Below are positions 1 to 6,073 of a stretch of DNA of 8,828 nt, one piece after another (positions within the stretch are counted from its first letter, which is position 1; each line of letters starts with the position of its first letter). The notes under the pieces were generated by a model. The model saw nothing but the letters and a program-made list of their open reading frames with translations, did not search any database and was not told where the DNA came from. The translations under genes were made by a program, and so were the position numbers. This stretch comes from JBLNBU01 sp050260215 (GTDB taxonomy: Bacteria > Pseudomonadota > Alphaproteobacteria > Rhodospirillales > Magnetospirillaceae). Location: assembly GCA_050260215.1 (NCBI GenBank), contig JBLNBU010000208.1, positions 1-8,828 on the forward strand, given 5' to 3'.

Positions 1-285
1 CAGGCGCTGGGCCGAGATGCCGTCCAGGTCGAAACCGCGCTCGTGCACCGCCAGCCCCGACCCGGCAAGCGTCGCCGTCCCCGGCCGGGCGCTGCGCGCC
101 ACGCCGTCGATGACTAGGGTCGCCGGGCCCTTTTCCAGGGTGACGACGCGCCGGTCGCGCACCATCGCCACGTCGTCCTGGTAGACGGTCAGCGCCAGGC
201 CGGCCCGCTCGGGCGCCGACACGTCGGCGGCAAGCGCCGGGCTGACGGCCAGCAGGGCAAGGGTGGCGGCGAGAAGCTTGGTCAT
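1..285 (-). CDS. DUF4139-type exported protein, N-terminal fragment
   Basis: The visible 95 codons begin at an ATG and run off the left edge, so the C-terminus is missing. Residues 1-19 look like a Sec signal peptide: a Lys at position 3, a Leu/Ala-rich core and an A-L-A cleavage site before A20-D21. The mature start (LTVYQDDVAMVRDRR, then VVTLEKGPATLVIDGVA) matches the opening beta-strands typical of DUF4139-family (MuiA-like) proteins. In those a short strand pattern of the type 'vYxxdxAlVrdxRxvxLxxGxxxl' begins the mature chain. The family is usually periplasmic or surface-associated and has no settled biochemical role. The gene lies 84 bp downstream of emrB on the same strand and could be read through from it, but the gap is large compared with the other joints here. 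The ribosome binding site is weak. The family call rests on the N-terminus alone and would be confirmed by the missing part. Confidence 0.7.
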   Translation of the reverse strand, partial: MTKLLAATLALLAVSPALAADVSAPERAGLALTVYQDDVAMVRDRRVVTLEKGPATLVIDGVARSARPGTATLAGSGLAVHERGFDLDGISAQRL

Positions 286-295
286 CGGCGTGGTC

Positions 296-318
296 CCGGA
301 GGTGGCGTTGCCCTCCGG
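296..318. repeat. Intergenic hairpin upstream of the DUF4139 gene
   Basis: CCGGAGG (296-302) pairs perfectly with CCTCCGG (312-318) around a 9-nt loop. It sits in the 84-bp gap between emrB and the DUF4139 gene. Read on the minus strand, the first arm contains GGAGG, about 26 nt before the ATG at 285. That is too far to act as a normal ribosome binding site for it. There is no run of T after the stem, so it is not a classical intrinsic terminator. It might attenuate or weakly separate emrB from the next gene. A weak TTGATC-like -35 (339-344, minus strand) lies upstream, but I see no convincing -10 to go with it. Confidence 0.35.
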
Positions 319-369
319 TCTAACCCCAGATTCCGGCGGATCAAAGGCATCGAAAGGATGAAGCAGGGC

Positions 370-1935
370 TTAATGGCCGCCGCCACCGCCAGCGCTGGGA
401 TGGTCGACCTTGTGCAGGAAGGGGGTCAGCAGCATGCCGCCGGCGAACACCAGGGCCATCAGCAGCAGCACGTCGGAAAACGCCATGGTCATCGCCTGGC
501 GCCACACCGTCTGCGACACCATCTTCAGCGCCGCCAGCTCCGACGCCGGCCCCATGGCCGGCTCGAGGCGGGCCGCCAGCCCCTCCAGCGCCTGGGTGGC
601 GGCAAAGCGCGCCGGGTTGACCGCCTCGGCCAGGCGGGAGACGTGCAGCATGGTGCGGTCGGACAGGACCGTGGTGATGCCGGCCAGCCCGATGGCGCCG
701 CCCAGGTTGCGCATCAGGTTATAGAGCCCCGAGGCGTTCTGGACCTTGTCGGGCGCCAGATGCCCCAGCGCCACCGTGTTGATGGGCACGAAGCAGAACA
801 TCAGCGACAGGCCGCGCACCGCCTGGGGAAGGAACATCTCCCAATAGCCCCATTCGGAGGTCAGCCCGGCATTCAGCCACAGGCCGATGCCGAACAGGGC
901 CAGCCCCATCGCCAGCATGGCCCGCAGGTCCATGACGCGCGCCAGGTTGCCGGCCAGCGGCGCCGACAAGAGCTGGAAGCCGCCGACCACCATCATGGTG
1001 ATGCCGATCTCCAGTGCCGAATAGCCGCGCACCCGCCCCAGGTACAGCGGGATGATGTAGACCGAGCCGTAAAGCCCGATGCCGATGATGAAGCTGTAGA
1101 AGCAGCCGACCAGGAAGTTGCTGTCGGCCAGGGCACGCAGGTCGACCACGGGGTGTTCGGCGGTCAGCTCGCGCCAGACGAAGGCCACCCCGGCCACCGC
1201 CGCCACCGCCGACAGAGCCACGATCTTCGACGACTCGAACCAGTCGTCGCGCGGACCTTCCTCGAGCACGTATTGCAGCGTGCCCAGGAACAGGCCGACC
1301 AGCACGATCCCGGCCAGGTCGAAGCCCTTGAGCAGGTGCAGCTGGGGCTTGTCGATGTCGACGATAAGCGCCACCACCGCGGCGACGATCACCCCGGGAA
1401 AGACATTGATCAGGAACAGCCAGTGCCAGCTCCACTGCTCGGTGATCCAGCCGCCCAGGGTGGGGCCCAGGGTCGGCGCCATGGTGGCGACCAGGCCGAT
1501 GACCACGGTCAGGCCGGCCTGCATGCGTGGCGGGAACATCAGCCACGAGGTGGCGAACACGGTGGGGATCATCGCCCCGCCCAGGAATCCTTGGATGGCA
1601 CGGAACACGATCATGGACTCGATGTTCCAGGCGAAGGCGCACATGGCGCTGGCGGCGGTGAAGGTGGCGCACGAGGCGAAGAACAGCCAGCGGGTCGAAA
1701 ACACCCGCGCCGCCCAGCCCGACAGCGGGATCATCACCACCTCGGCGACCAGGTAGGCGGTCTGCACCCAGCTGACCTCCTCGGCCGAGGCGCTGATGCC
1801 GGCCTGGATCTGGGCAATCGAACTGGCGACGATCTGGATGTCCAGGATGGCCATGAACATGCCGCAGACCATGGCCATGAACCCCGCCCAGTTGCGAGGC
1901 GTCACCACCCGCTGGTCGGGAGGGACGGAATGCAT
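370..1935 (-). CDS. emrB: DHA2-family MFS drug efflux pump (EmrB-type)
   Basis: This is a 521-residue proton-coupled multidrug exporter of the inner membrane, expected to work with the EmrA adaptor encoded just upstream. Evidence includes LDIQIV in TM1 (residues 31-36), RAIQGFLGGAMIP (112-124) and the antiporter motif C region APTLGPTLGGWITEQWSW followed by HWLFLINVFPG (153-181). A late NASGLYNLMRNLGGAIG (400-416) is also typical of DHA2/EmrB proteins. About 14 hydrophobic segments can be seen, and the length is normal for the family. A large soluble loop lies near residues 430-480, before the last TM helix, and the tail ends in a glycine run followed by histidine. The ATG at 1935-1933 shares one base with the emrA stop (TGATG), which implies translational coupling. 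The substrate cannot be read from sequence. The same frame stays open far upstream through emrA, but that part is a shadow, so the start is set at MHSVPPDQ. Confidence 0.93.
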   Translation of the reverse strand: MHSVPPDQRVVTPRNWAGFMAMVCGMFMAILDIQIVASSIAQIQAGISASAEEVSWVQTAYLVAEVVMIPLSGWAARVFSTRWLFFASCATFTAASAMCAFAWNIESMIVFRAIQGFLGGAMIPTVFATSWLMFPPRMQAGLTVVIGLVATMAPTLGPTLGGWITEQWSWHWLFLINVFPGVIVAAVVALIVDIDKPQLHLLKGFDLAGIVLVGLFLGTLQYVLEEGPRDDWFESSKIVALSAVAAVAGVAFVWRELTAEHPVVDLRALADSNFLVGCFYSFIIGIGLYGSVYIIPLYLGRVRGYSALEIGITMMVVGGFQLLSAPLAGNLARVMDLRAMLAMGLALFGIGLWLNAGLTSEWGYWEMFLPQAVRGLSLMFCFVPINTVALGHLAPDKVQNASGLYNLMRNLGGAIGLAGITTVLSDRTMLHVSRLAEAVNPARFAATQALEGLAARLEPAMGPASELAALKMVSQTVWRQAMTMAFSDVLLLMALVFAGGMLLTPFLHKVDHPSAGGGGGH

Positions 1936-2957
1936 CAGCCCCTCGTATCGACCTTGACCACCACCGACAGGCCGGGGCGCAGCCGGCCGGCCAGCGGGTT
2001 GTCGGCGGGAACCGTGATGCGTACGGGCACGCGCTGCACCACCTTGGTGAAGTTGCCGGTGGCGTTCTCGGGCGGCAGCAGGCTGAAGCGGGCGCCCGAC
2101 GCCGGCGAGAAGCTGTCGACCGTGCCGGTCACGGTGACGCCGGGAAAGGCGTCGACGGTGATCTCGGCCTTCTGGCCGGGGCGCATGGCCGCCAGCTGGG
2201 TCTCCTTGTAGTTGGCGTCGATCCACACGCCGGCCAGCGGCACCACCGCCAGCAACTGCTGGCCGGGACGCACGTACTGGCCGAGGCGCACGGCGCGGTT
2301 GCCGACCATGCCGGCGACGGGGGCGCGGATCACCGTGGCCTCCAGATCGGTTTCGGCCAGCACTTGCTGTGCCTTGGCCTGGTCGAGCTGTGCCTGGGCG
2401 ACGGCGCGCTCGGCTTCCAGGGCCGCCAGCTGGTGGCGGGCGGCGTCGCGCTGGGCGCCCGAGCCACGCACCCCGGCGGCCGCCTTGGCGGCGTCGGCGT
2501 CGGCGGTGTCGTAGAGCTTGCGGCTGACGAAATCGGAACGGACCAGCTTGGCCGAGCGGTCGAAGTCCAGCTTGGCGCGCTTGAGGTCGGCCTGGGCGGC
2601 GGCGATGGCCGCCTGCGCCTGGGTTTCGACCGCCTTCTGCACCTCGACGCGGTCGTCGATCTGGCCCAGCGCCGCGGTGCGCGCGGCCACCACCGCGCGC
2701 GCCTCGTCGACGCGGGCCTGGAAGTCGCGGGGATCGATGCGAACCAGCACCTGGCCGGCCTCGACCATGCGGTTGTCGCCGCCGGCGACCTCGATCACAT
2801 AGCCGGCGACCTTGGGGGCGATGACGGTGACGTCGCCGTCCACATAGGCGTCGTCGGTGTGTTCGACGTGGCGCCACTCGGTGGCCCAGCGCATGGCGGC
2901 GTATCCGCCGCCCAGGACGACCGCGGCCAGGATCAGCGGAAGCAGGCGTTTGCGCAT
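1935..2957 (-). CDS. emrA: HlyD-family efflux adaptor (EmrA-type)
   Basis: This 340-residue periplasmic membrane-fusion protein links the EmrB-type pump to an outer-membrane channel. Residues 5-24 form a single N-terminal membrane anchor. The first half-lipoyl/barrel strand carries TDDAYVDGD (34-42) and VAGYVIEV (50-57), followed by DNRMVEAGQVLVRIDP (61-76). An Ala/Gln/Glu-rich coiled-coil hairpin spans about 78-205. The second lipoyl half has RAPVAGMVGNRAVRLGQYV (211-229). The beta-barrel region has ANYKETQL (248-255) and LLPPENATGNFTKVVQRVPV (293-312), a signature of EmrA/FarA-type adaptors. It is the first gene of the emrAB operon. The ATG at 2957 lies about 30 nt after the predicted transcription start, and its Shine-Dalgarno sequence is weak (GGAACG). 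No TolC-type outer-membrane partner is encoded in the window, so that component must come from elsewhere. Confidence 0.94.
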   Translation of the reverse strand: MRKRLLPLILAAVVLGGGYAAMRWATEWRHVEHTDDAYVDGDVTVIAPKVAGYVIEVAGGDNRMVEAGQVLVRIDPRDFQARVDEARAVVAARTAALGQIDDRVEVQKAVETQAQAAIAAAQADLKRAKLDFDRSAKLVRSDFVSRKLYDTADADAAKAAAGVRGSGAQRDAARHQLAALEAERAVAQAQLDQAKAQQVLAETDLEATVIRAPVAGMVGNRAVRLGQYVRPGQQLLAVVPLAGVWIDANYKETQLAAMRPGQKAEITVDAFPGVTVTGTVDSFSPASGARFSLLPPENATGNFTKVVQRVPVRITVPADNPLAGRLRPGLSVVVKVDTRG

Positions 2958-2979
2958 GAGGTCGTTCCGGACGCAAGTG

Positions 2980-2996
2980 AACTGAACGGTTCAGTT
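2980..2996. promoter_or_regulatory. Perfect inverted repeat, probable TetR-type operator
   Basis: AACTGAAC (2980-2987) and GTTCAGTT (2989-2996) are exact reverse complements around a single central base, giving a 17-bp site. It overlaps the -10 box of the emrAB promoter by two bases and its centre (2988) falls on the predicted transcription start, the classic position for steric repression. The size and symmetry fit operators of TetR-family repressors that control drug efflux operons. No regulator gene is present in the window, so the identity of the repressor is inferred. Confidence 0.7.
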
Positions 2997-3023
2997 TATA
3001 ATGGTGCGGCGCACAGGAGTCAA
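2995..3023 (-). promoter_or_regulatory. Sigma70-type promoter of emrAB
   Basis: On the minus strand a TTGACT -35 element (3018-3023) is separated by exactly 17 bp from a TATAAA -10 element (2995-3000). This matches the consensus at five of six positions in each box, which stands out in such GC-rich DNA. The expected start of transcription is near 2988, giving a leader of about 30 nt before the emrA ATG. Confidence 0.75.
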
Positions 3024-3053
3024 GGCGACACGCCGAATGGCAATCGCTTTGGT

Positions 3054-3081
3054 TTGATCCTTTGGCCGGCTGTGGTATGAA
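3054..3081 (+). promoter_or_regulatory. Candidate accA promoter giving a near-leaderless mRNA
   Basis: TTGATC (3054-3059), a 16-bp spacer and TATGAA (3076-3081) form a plausible sigma70-type promoter. The -10 is preceded by TGG, making an extended TGN -10. Transcription would start around 3087-3089, one to three bases before the accA ATG at 3090. No Shine-Dalgarno sequence is visible in front of accA, which agrees with leaderless or near-leaderless initiation. A perfect TATAAT also exists on the plus strand at 2997-3002, but it lacks a recognisable -35. Confidence 0.45.
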
Positions 3082-3089
3082 CTCCGGCC

Positions 3090-4043
3090 ATGCACATTCT
3101 CGAATTCGAAAAGCCCATCGCCGAGCTCGAGGGCAAGATCGAGGAGCTTCGACACCTCTCGGATGGCGGCGACGTCAACATCGCCGACGAGGTGGGCAAG
3201 CTCCAGGCCAAGGTCGACAAGCTGCTGCGATCGACCTACGCCAAGCTCACGCCGTGGCAGAAGACCCAGGTCGCCCGCCACCCGGACCGCCCGCACGCGC
3301 TGGACTACATCCGCGCGCTGGTCGACGACTTCACGCCGTTGGCCGGCGACCGCGCCTTTGCCGAGGACAAGGCCATCGTCGGCGGGCTGGGCCGTTTCCG
3401 CGGCCAGTCGGTGATGGTGATCGGCAACGAAAAGGGCAACGACACCGAGTCGCGCCTGAAACACAACTTCGGCATGGCCAAGCCCGAGGGCTATCGCAAG
3501 GCCCGCCGGCTGATGGAAATGGCCGCCCATTTCGCCATCCCGGTGGTCACCCTGGTCGACACCGCCGGCGCCTATCCCGGCGTCGACGCCGAGGCGCGCG
3601 GCCAGGCCGAGGCCATCGCGCGGTCCATCGAGACCTGCCTGGACATCCGCACCCCGCTGGTCACCGTGATCATCGGCGAGGGCGGCTCGGGCGGCGCCAT
3701 CGCCCTGGCCGCGGCCAACACCGTGCTGATGCTCGAGCACTCCATCTATTCGGTTATCAGCCCCGAGGGCTGCGCCTCGATCCTGTGGCGTTCGGGCGAG
3801 GCGGCCAAGGACGCCGCCGAGGCCCTGAAGCTGACCGCCCAGGATCTGCACAAGCTGGGCGTCGTCGACCAGGTGGTGCCCGAGCCCCTGGGCGGGGCGC
3901 ACCGCAATCCCGACCAGATGATGCAGACCCTGGCCATGTCGCTGGACGCCGCCTTGCGCGATCTGTCCGGCACCGAGGGCGGGGTGCTGCGCGCACGCCG
4001 GCGCGAGAAGTTCCTCGCCATGGGTCGCGCCGGGCTGCAATGA
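3090..4043 (+). CDS. accA: Acetyl-CoA carboxylase carboxyltransferase subunit alpha
   Basis: AccA is the alpha half of the carboxyltransferase that moves a carboxyl group from biotinyl-BCCP to acetyl-CoA to form malonyl-CoA, the first committed step of fatty-acid synthesis. It acts in the cytoplasm as an alpha2-beta2 complex with AccD. The 317-residue length is normal. An N-terminal helical region (about 1-60) leads to HPDRPHALDYI (64-74). The crotonase-fold core follows, with GNEKGNDT (112-119), FGMAKPEGYRKA (127-138), DTAGAYPG (157-164), the oxyanion-type glycine cluster GEGGSGGA (196-203) and SPEGCASILWR (224-234). All expected signature blocks are intact. The ATG at 3090 is the only sensible start, since the protein begins with the usual LEFEKPIAELE pattern. 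No ribosome binding site is evident. The stop overlaps the next gene's start as ATGA. Neither accD nor the biotin carboxylase genes are in the window. Confidence 0.98.
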   Translation: MHILEFEKPIAELEGKIEELRHLSDGGDVNIADEVGKLQAKVDKLLRSTYAKLTPWQKTQVARHPDRPHALDYIRALVDDFTPLAGDRAFAEDKAIVGGLGRFRGQSVMVIGNEKGNDTESRLKHNFGMAKPEGYRKARRLMEMAAHFAIPVVTLVDTAGAYPGVDAEARGQAEAIARSIETCLDIRTPLVTVIIGEGGSGGAIALAAANTVLMLEHSIYSVISPEGCASILWRSGEAAKDAAEALKLTAQDLHKLGVVDQVVPEPLGGAHRNPDQMMQTLAMSLDAALRDLSGTEGGVLRARRREKFLAMGRAGLQ

Positions 4044-4774
4044 CCGAAACCCTTCCCGAACTGGCGGTGGTGGTCCCGGTCAAGAACGAGGCCGAGAACA
4101 TCCTGCCGCTGGTCGGCGAAATCCATGCCGCCCTGGACGGCAAGGTCGAGTTCGAGGTCGTCTATGTGGACGACGGCTCGGACGACGCCACGCCGAAGGT
4201 GCTGGCCGAGGCCCGGGCGAAATATCCCCGCCTGCGCTCGCTGCGCCACCGCGCCAGCTGCGGCCAGAGCCAGGCCATCGCCACCGCGGTCAGGCACGCG
4301 CGTGCCCCGGTGATCGCCATGCTGGACGGCGACGGCCAGAACGACCCGGCCGACATTCCCGCCATGCTGGCCCGCTGGCAGGCCGAGCCCGAGACCACCC
4401 GCGACAAGCTGCTGATCGCCGGCTGGCGGGCCAACCGCCGCGACACCGCGTCGCGCCGCTGGGCGAGCAAGGCCGCCAACGCCATCCGCGCCTGGATGCT
4501 GAAGGACGACACCCCCGACACCGGCTGCGGCTCCAAGCTGTTCTCGCGCGCGCTGTTCCTGGACCTGCCCCGCTTCGACCACATGCACCGTTTCCTGCCG
4601 GCCCTGGTCATCCGCGCCGGCGGCAAGGTCGAATCGGTCAAGGTCAACCATCGCCCGCGCGGGGCCGGCGCCTCCAAGTACAGCAACCTGCGCCGCGCCC
4701 TGGTCGGCGTTCCCGACCTCCTGGGCGTGATGTGGCTGATGAGGCGGTCGCGCAACCCGGTGGTCGAGCCTTGA
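4040..4774 (+). CDS. GT2 glycosyltransferase, DPM1/GtrB-like, soluble form
   Basis: This 244-residue GT-A fold enzyme probably transfers a sugar from a nucleotide sugar to a polyprenyl-phosphate or another lipid or protein acceptor at the cytoplasmic face of the membrane. Visible motifs are VVPVKNEAENI (11-21), the nucleotide-binding DDGS (44-47), the metal-binding DGDGQNDPADIP (96-107), GWRANRRD (128-135), DTGCGSKLF (160-168) and HRPRGAGASKYS (204-215). These match dolichol-phosphate-mannose synthase-like GT2 enzymes. Unlike GtrB or ArnC it lacks the C-terminal pair of transmembrane helices. Only one semi-hydrophobic stretch (221-234) remains, followed by a short basic tail that could touch the membrane. 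The ATG overlaps the accA stop by four bases (ATGA), so the two are probably translationally coupled. The VTT membrane protein downstream suggests an envelope role. The sugar and acceptor cannot be determined from sequence. Confidence 0.88.
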   Translation: MTETLPELAVVVPVKNEAENILPLVGEIHAALDGKVEFEVVYVDDGSDDATPKVLAEARAKYPRLRSLRHRASCGQSQAIATAVRHARAPVIAMLDGDGQNDPADIPAMLARWQAEPETTRDKLLIAGWRANRRDTASRRWASKAANAIRAWMLKDDTPDTGCGSKLFSRALFLDLPRFDHMHRFLPALVIRAGGKVESVKVNHRPRGAGASKYSNLRRALVGVPDLLGVMWLMRRSRNPVVEP

Positions 4775-5523
4775 GCCGGCGGCATGCCCTGTTGAACCCG
4801 CAGGTGGTGGTGCGCGGCCTAGTGCTGATCGCCACCCTGGTGGTGCTGGGCCTGCTGCTGGAAATGATGGGGTTCAAGGACGCGCTCGACTCCCACTGGA
4901 TCGATTCCCAGGTGCGCGGCAAGGGGCTGGCCGGCGAGGCCTTGTTCGTGCTGGCCGGCGCCGCTTTCGTCGGTGTCGGCATGCCGCGTCAGCTGGTCTG
5001 CTTCCTGGCCGGCTACGCCTTCGGCTTCGTCGAGGGCATCGCCTGGTCCATGCTGGCCTCGCTGATCGGCTGCGTCGGCTCGTTCTGGTACGCCCGCTTC
5101 ATGGGCCGCGACCTGCTGGCCGCCCGCTTCCCCGACCGGGTGCAGAAGATCGATGCCTTCCTGTCCGGCAACACCCTGGGCATGTCGGTGCTGATCCGCC
5201 TGCTGCCGGTGGGCAGCAACCTGGTCACCAACATGGCGGCCGGCGTCTCGGGGGCGCCTGCGCTGGCGTTCGTGGCCGGCTCGGCCATCGGCTACATGCC
5301 GCAGACGGTGATCTTCACCCTGCTGGGCAGCGGCATCACCGTCGACCCGACGCTGCGCATCGGGCTCAGCGTGGTGCTGTTCGTCGGCTCGGGCGTGCTG
5401 GGTGTGTGGTTGTACCGTCGCTATCGCCACGGCAAGTCGCTGGACGCGGCCACCGAGGCCGAACTGGATGCAGGAGAGGACGCCAACAATGACGAGCAAG
5501 CTCGCAACGACGCTCGCGGCTAG
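4771..5523 (+). CDS. VTT-domain (TVP38/TMEM64, DedA superfamily) membrane protein
   Basis: This is a 250-residue polytopic inner-membrane protein with about six hydrophobic segments (near 13-31, 56-76, 78-108, 137-160, 163-188 and 197-217) and a hydrophilic acidic tail (218-250). The VTT core is clear: MPRQLVCFLAGYAFG (71-85), a glycine-spaced helix ending in ARFMGRD (108-114) and RLLPVGSNLVTNMAAG (143-158). GSAIGYMPQTVIF (170-182) follows. Members of this superfamily are linked to lipid scrambling or flipping and, for DedA proteins, to undecaprenyl-phosphate recycling; the substrate here is unknown. I chose TTG at 4771, which overlaps the upstream stop by four bases (TTGA) and has GGTGG seven bases upstream. 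A GTG at 4732 would add 13 residues but has no good ribosome binding site. The 3' end overlaps the BON lipoprotein gene by 35 nt. Confidence 0.88.
   Translation: MSRRHALLNPQVVVRGLVLIATLVVLGLLLEMMGFKDALDSHWIDSQVRGKGLAGEALFVLAGAAFVGVGMPRQLVCFLAGYAFGFVEGIAWSMLASLIGCVGSFWYARFMGRDLLAARFPDRVQKIDAFLSGNTLGMSVLIRLLPVGSNLVTNMAAGVSGAPALAFVAGSAIGYMPQTVIFTLLGSGITVDPTLRIGLSVVLFVGSGVLGVWLYRRYRHGKSLDAATEAELDAGEDANNDEQARNDARG
5471..5480 (+). promoter_or_regulatory. Strong ribosome binding site of the BON lipoprotein gene
   Basis: CAGGAGAGGA lies 8 nt before the ATG at 5489 and entirely inside the VTT coding sequence. It decides the BON gene start, because the same frame is open upstream to 5402 without another credible signal. 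Confidence 0.75.
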
Positions 5524-6067
5524 CCTGGCGCTGTCCGCGCTGGTCGCCGGCTGCGCCACCGAGGGGACCAAGCCCCCGCAGGCGGCGGAACCCGCGGTGG
5601 CGGTGTCGCGCTCGCGCAACGAGATGAACCGCGACGACGGCGTCGCCCGCGTCGTCATGCGCACCCTGGCCGAGGCCGACCGCAACAGCTTCCGCGCCGT
5701 CACCGCCGAGGTGTGGAACGGCCGCACCCTGCTGGTCGGCGCCGTCTCCAAGCCCGAGCAGCGCCGCCGCGCGAGCGGCTTGGCCAAGGGCGTCGAGGGC
5801 GTCACCGAGGTGATCGACGAACTGATCCTCGCCGAGGACAAGACCTTCGCCGCCTTCTCCCCCGTCGCCCAGGTCGAGAATGACCTGCGCGGCCGCATCC
5901 TCAGCGACGACGCGATCAAGGGCTTCTATTCGGTCCGCGTGGTAAACGGCGTCGCCTACATGCTGGGCGTCGCCCCCACCGCCGACGAGATCCTCCGCGT
6001 CAAGGCCATCGCCATGGAACACCCCCAGGTCAAGTGGGTGGTCAGCCACGTCCAGGTGGCGAAGTAG
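5489..6067 (+). CDS. Dual BON-domain lipoprotein (DolP/OsmY-like)
   Basis: This 192-residue lipoprotein is probably anchored in the outer membrane facing the periplasm. Residues 1-21 form a lipoprotein signal peptide with lipobox LVAGC and lipidated Cys22. Position +2 is Ala, not Asp, so Lol-dependent sorting to the outer membrane is expected. A short low-complexity linker (23-45) is followed by two BON domains. The first (about 50-115) contains VWNGRTLLVGAV and VEGVTEVIDEL. The second (about 126-190) contains VRVVNGVAYMLGVAP and VKWVVSHVQV. The glycine and valine spacing is typical of BON folds, which bind phospholipid in known members. The lipobox plus two BON domains is the layout of DolP (formerly YraP), which maintains outer-membrane integrity in E. 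coli. It overlaps the VTT gene by 35 nt and ends 6 nt from the convergent synthase gene. Confidence 0.9.
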   Translation: MTSKLATTLAASLALSALVAGCATEGTKPPQAAEPAVAVSRSRNEMNRDDGVARVVMRTLAEADRNSFRAVTAEVWNGRTLLVGAVSKPEQRRRASGLAKGVEGVTEVIDELILAEDKTFAAFSPVAQVENDLRGRILSDDAIKGFYSVRVVNGVAYMLGVAPTADEILRVKAIAMEHPQVKWVVSHVQVAK

Positions 6068-6073
6068 GCAGGT

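Noticed and set aside
358..2211. Long plus-strand open frame (617 codons) antisense to emrB and emrA
   Set aside because: Composition is dominated by Gln, His, Arg, Gly and Asp, the usual product of reading a GC-rich gene backwards. It has no recognisable domain and lies opposite two certain genes.
370..2976. A single 868-codon minus-strand frame that would fuse extra sequence to EmrB
   Set aside because: The first ~347 codons are an Arg/Gly/Pro-rich shadow of emrA read in another frame. The real EmrB begins at MHSVPPDQ with the TGATG overlap.
2991..4040. Minus-strand frame antisense to accA (349 codons)
   Set aside because: Shadow composition opposite a fully conserved accA.
3062..4774. 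A 570-codon plus-strand frame that would extend the GT2 enzyme upstream through accA
   Set aside because: The upstream portion is a low-complexity Arg/Gly/Ala shadow of accA; similarity to GT2 enzymes begins at the ATG at 4040.
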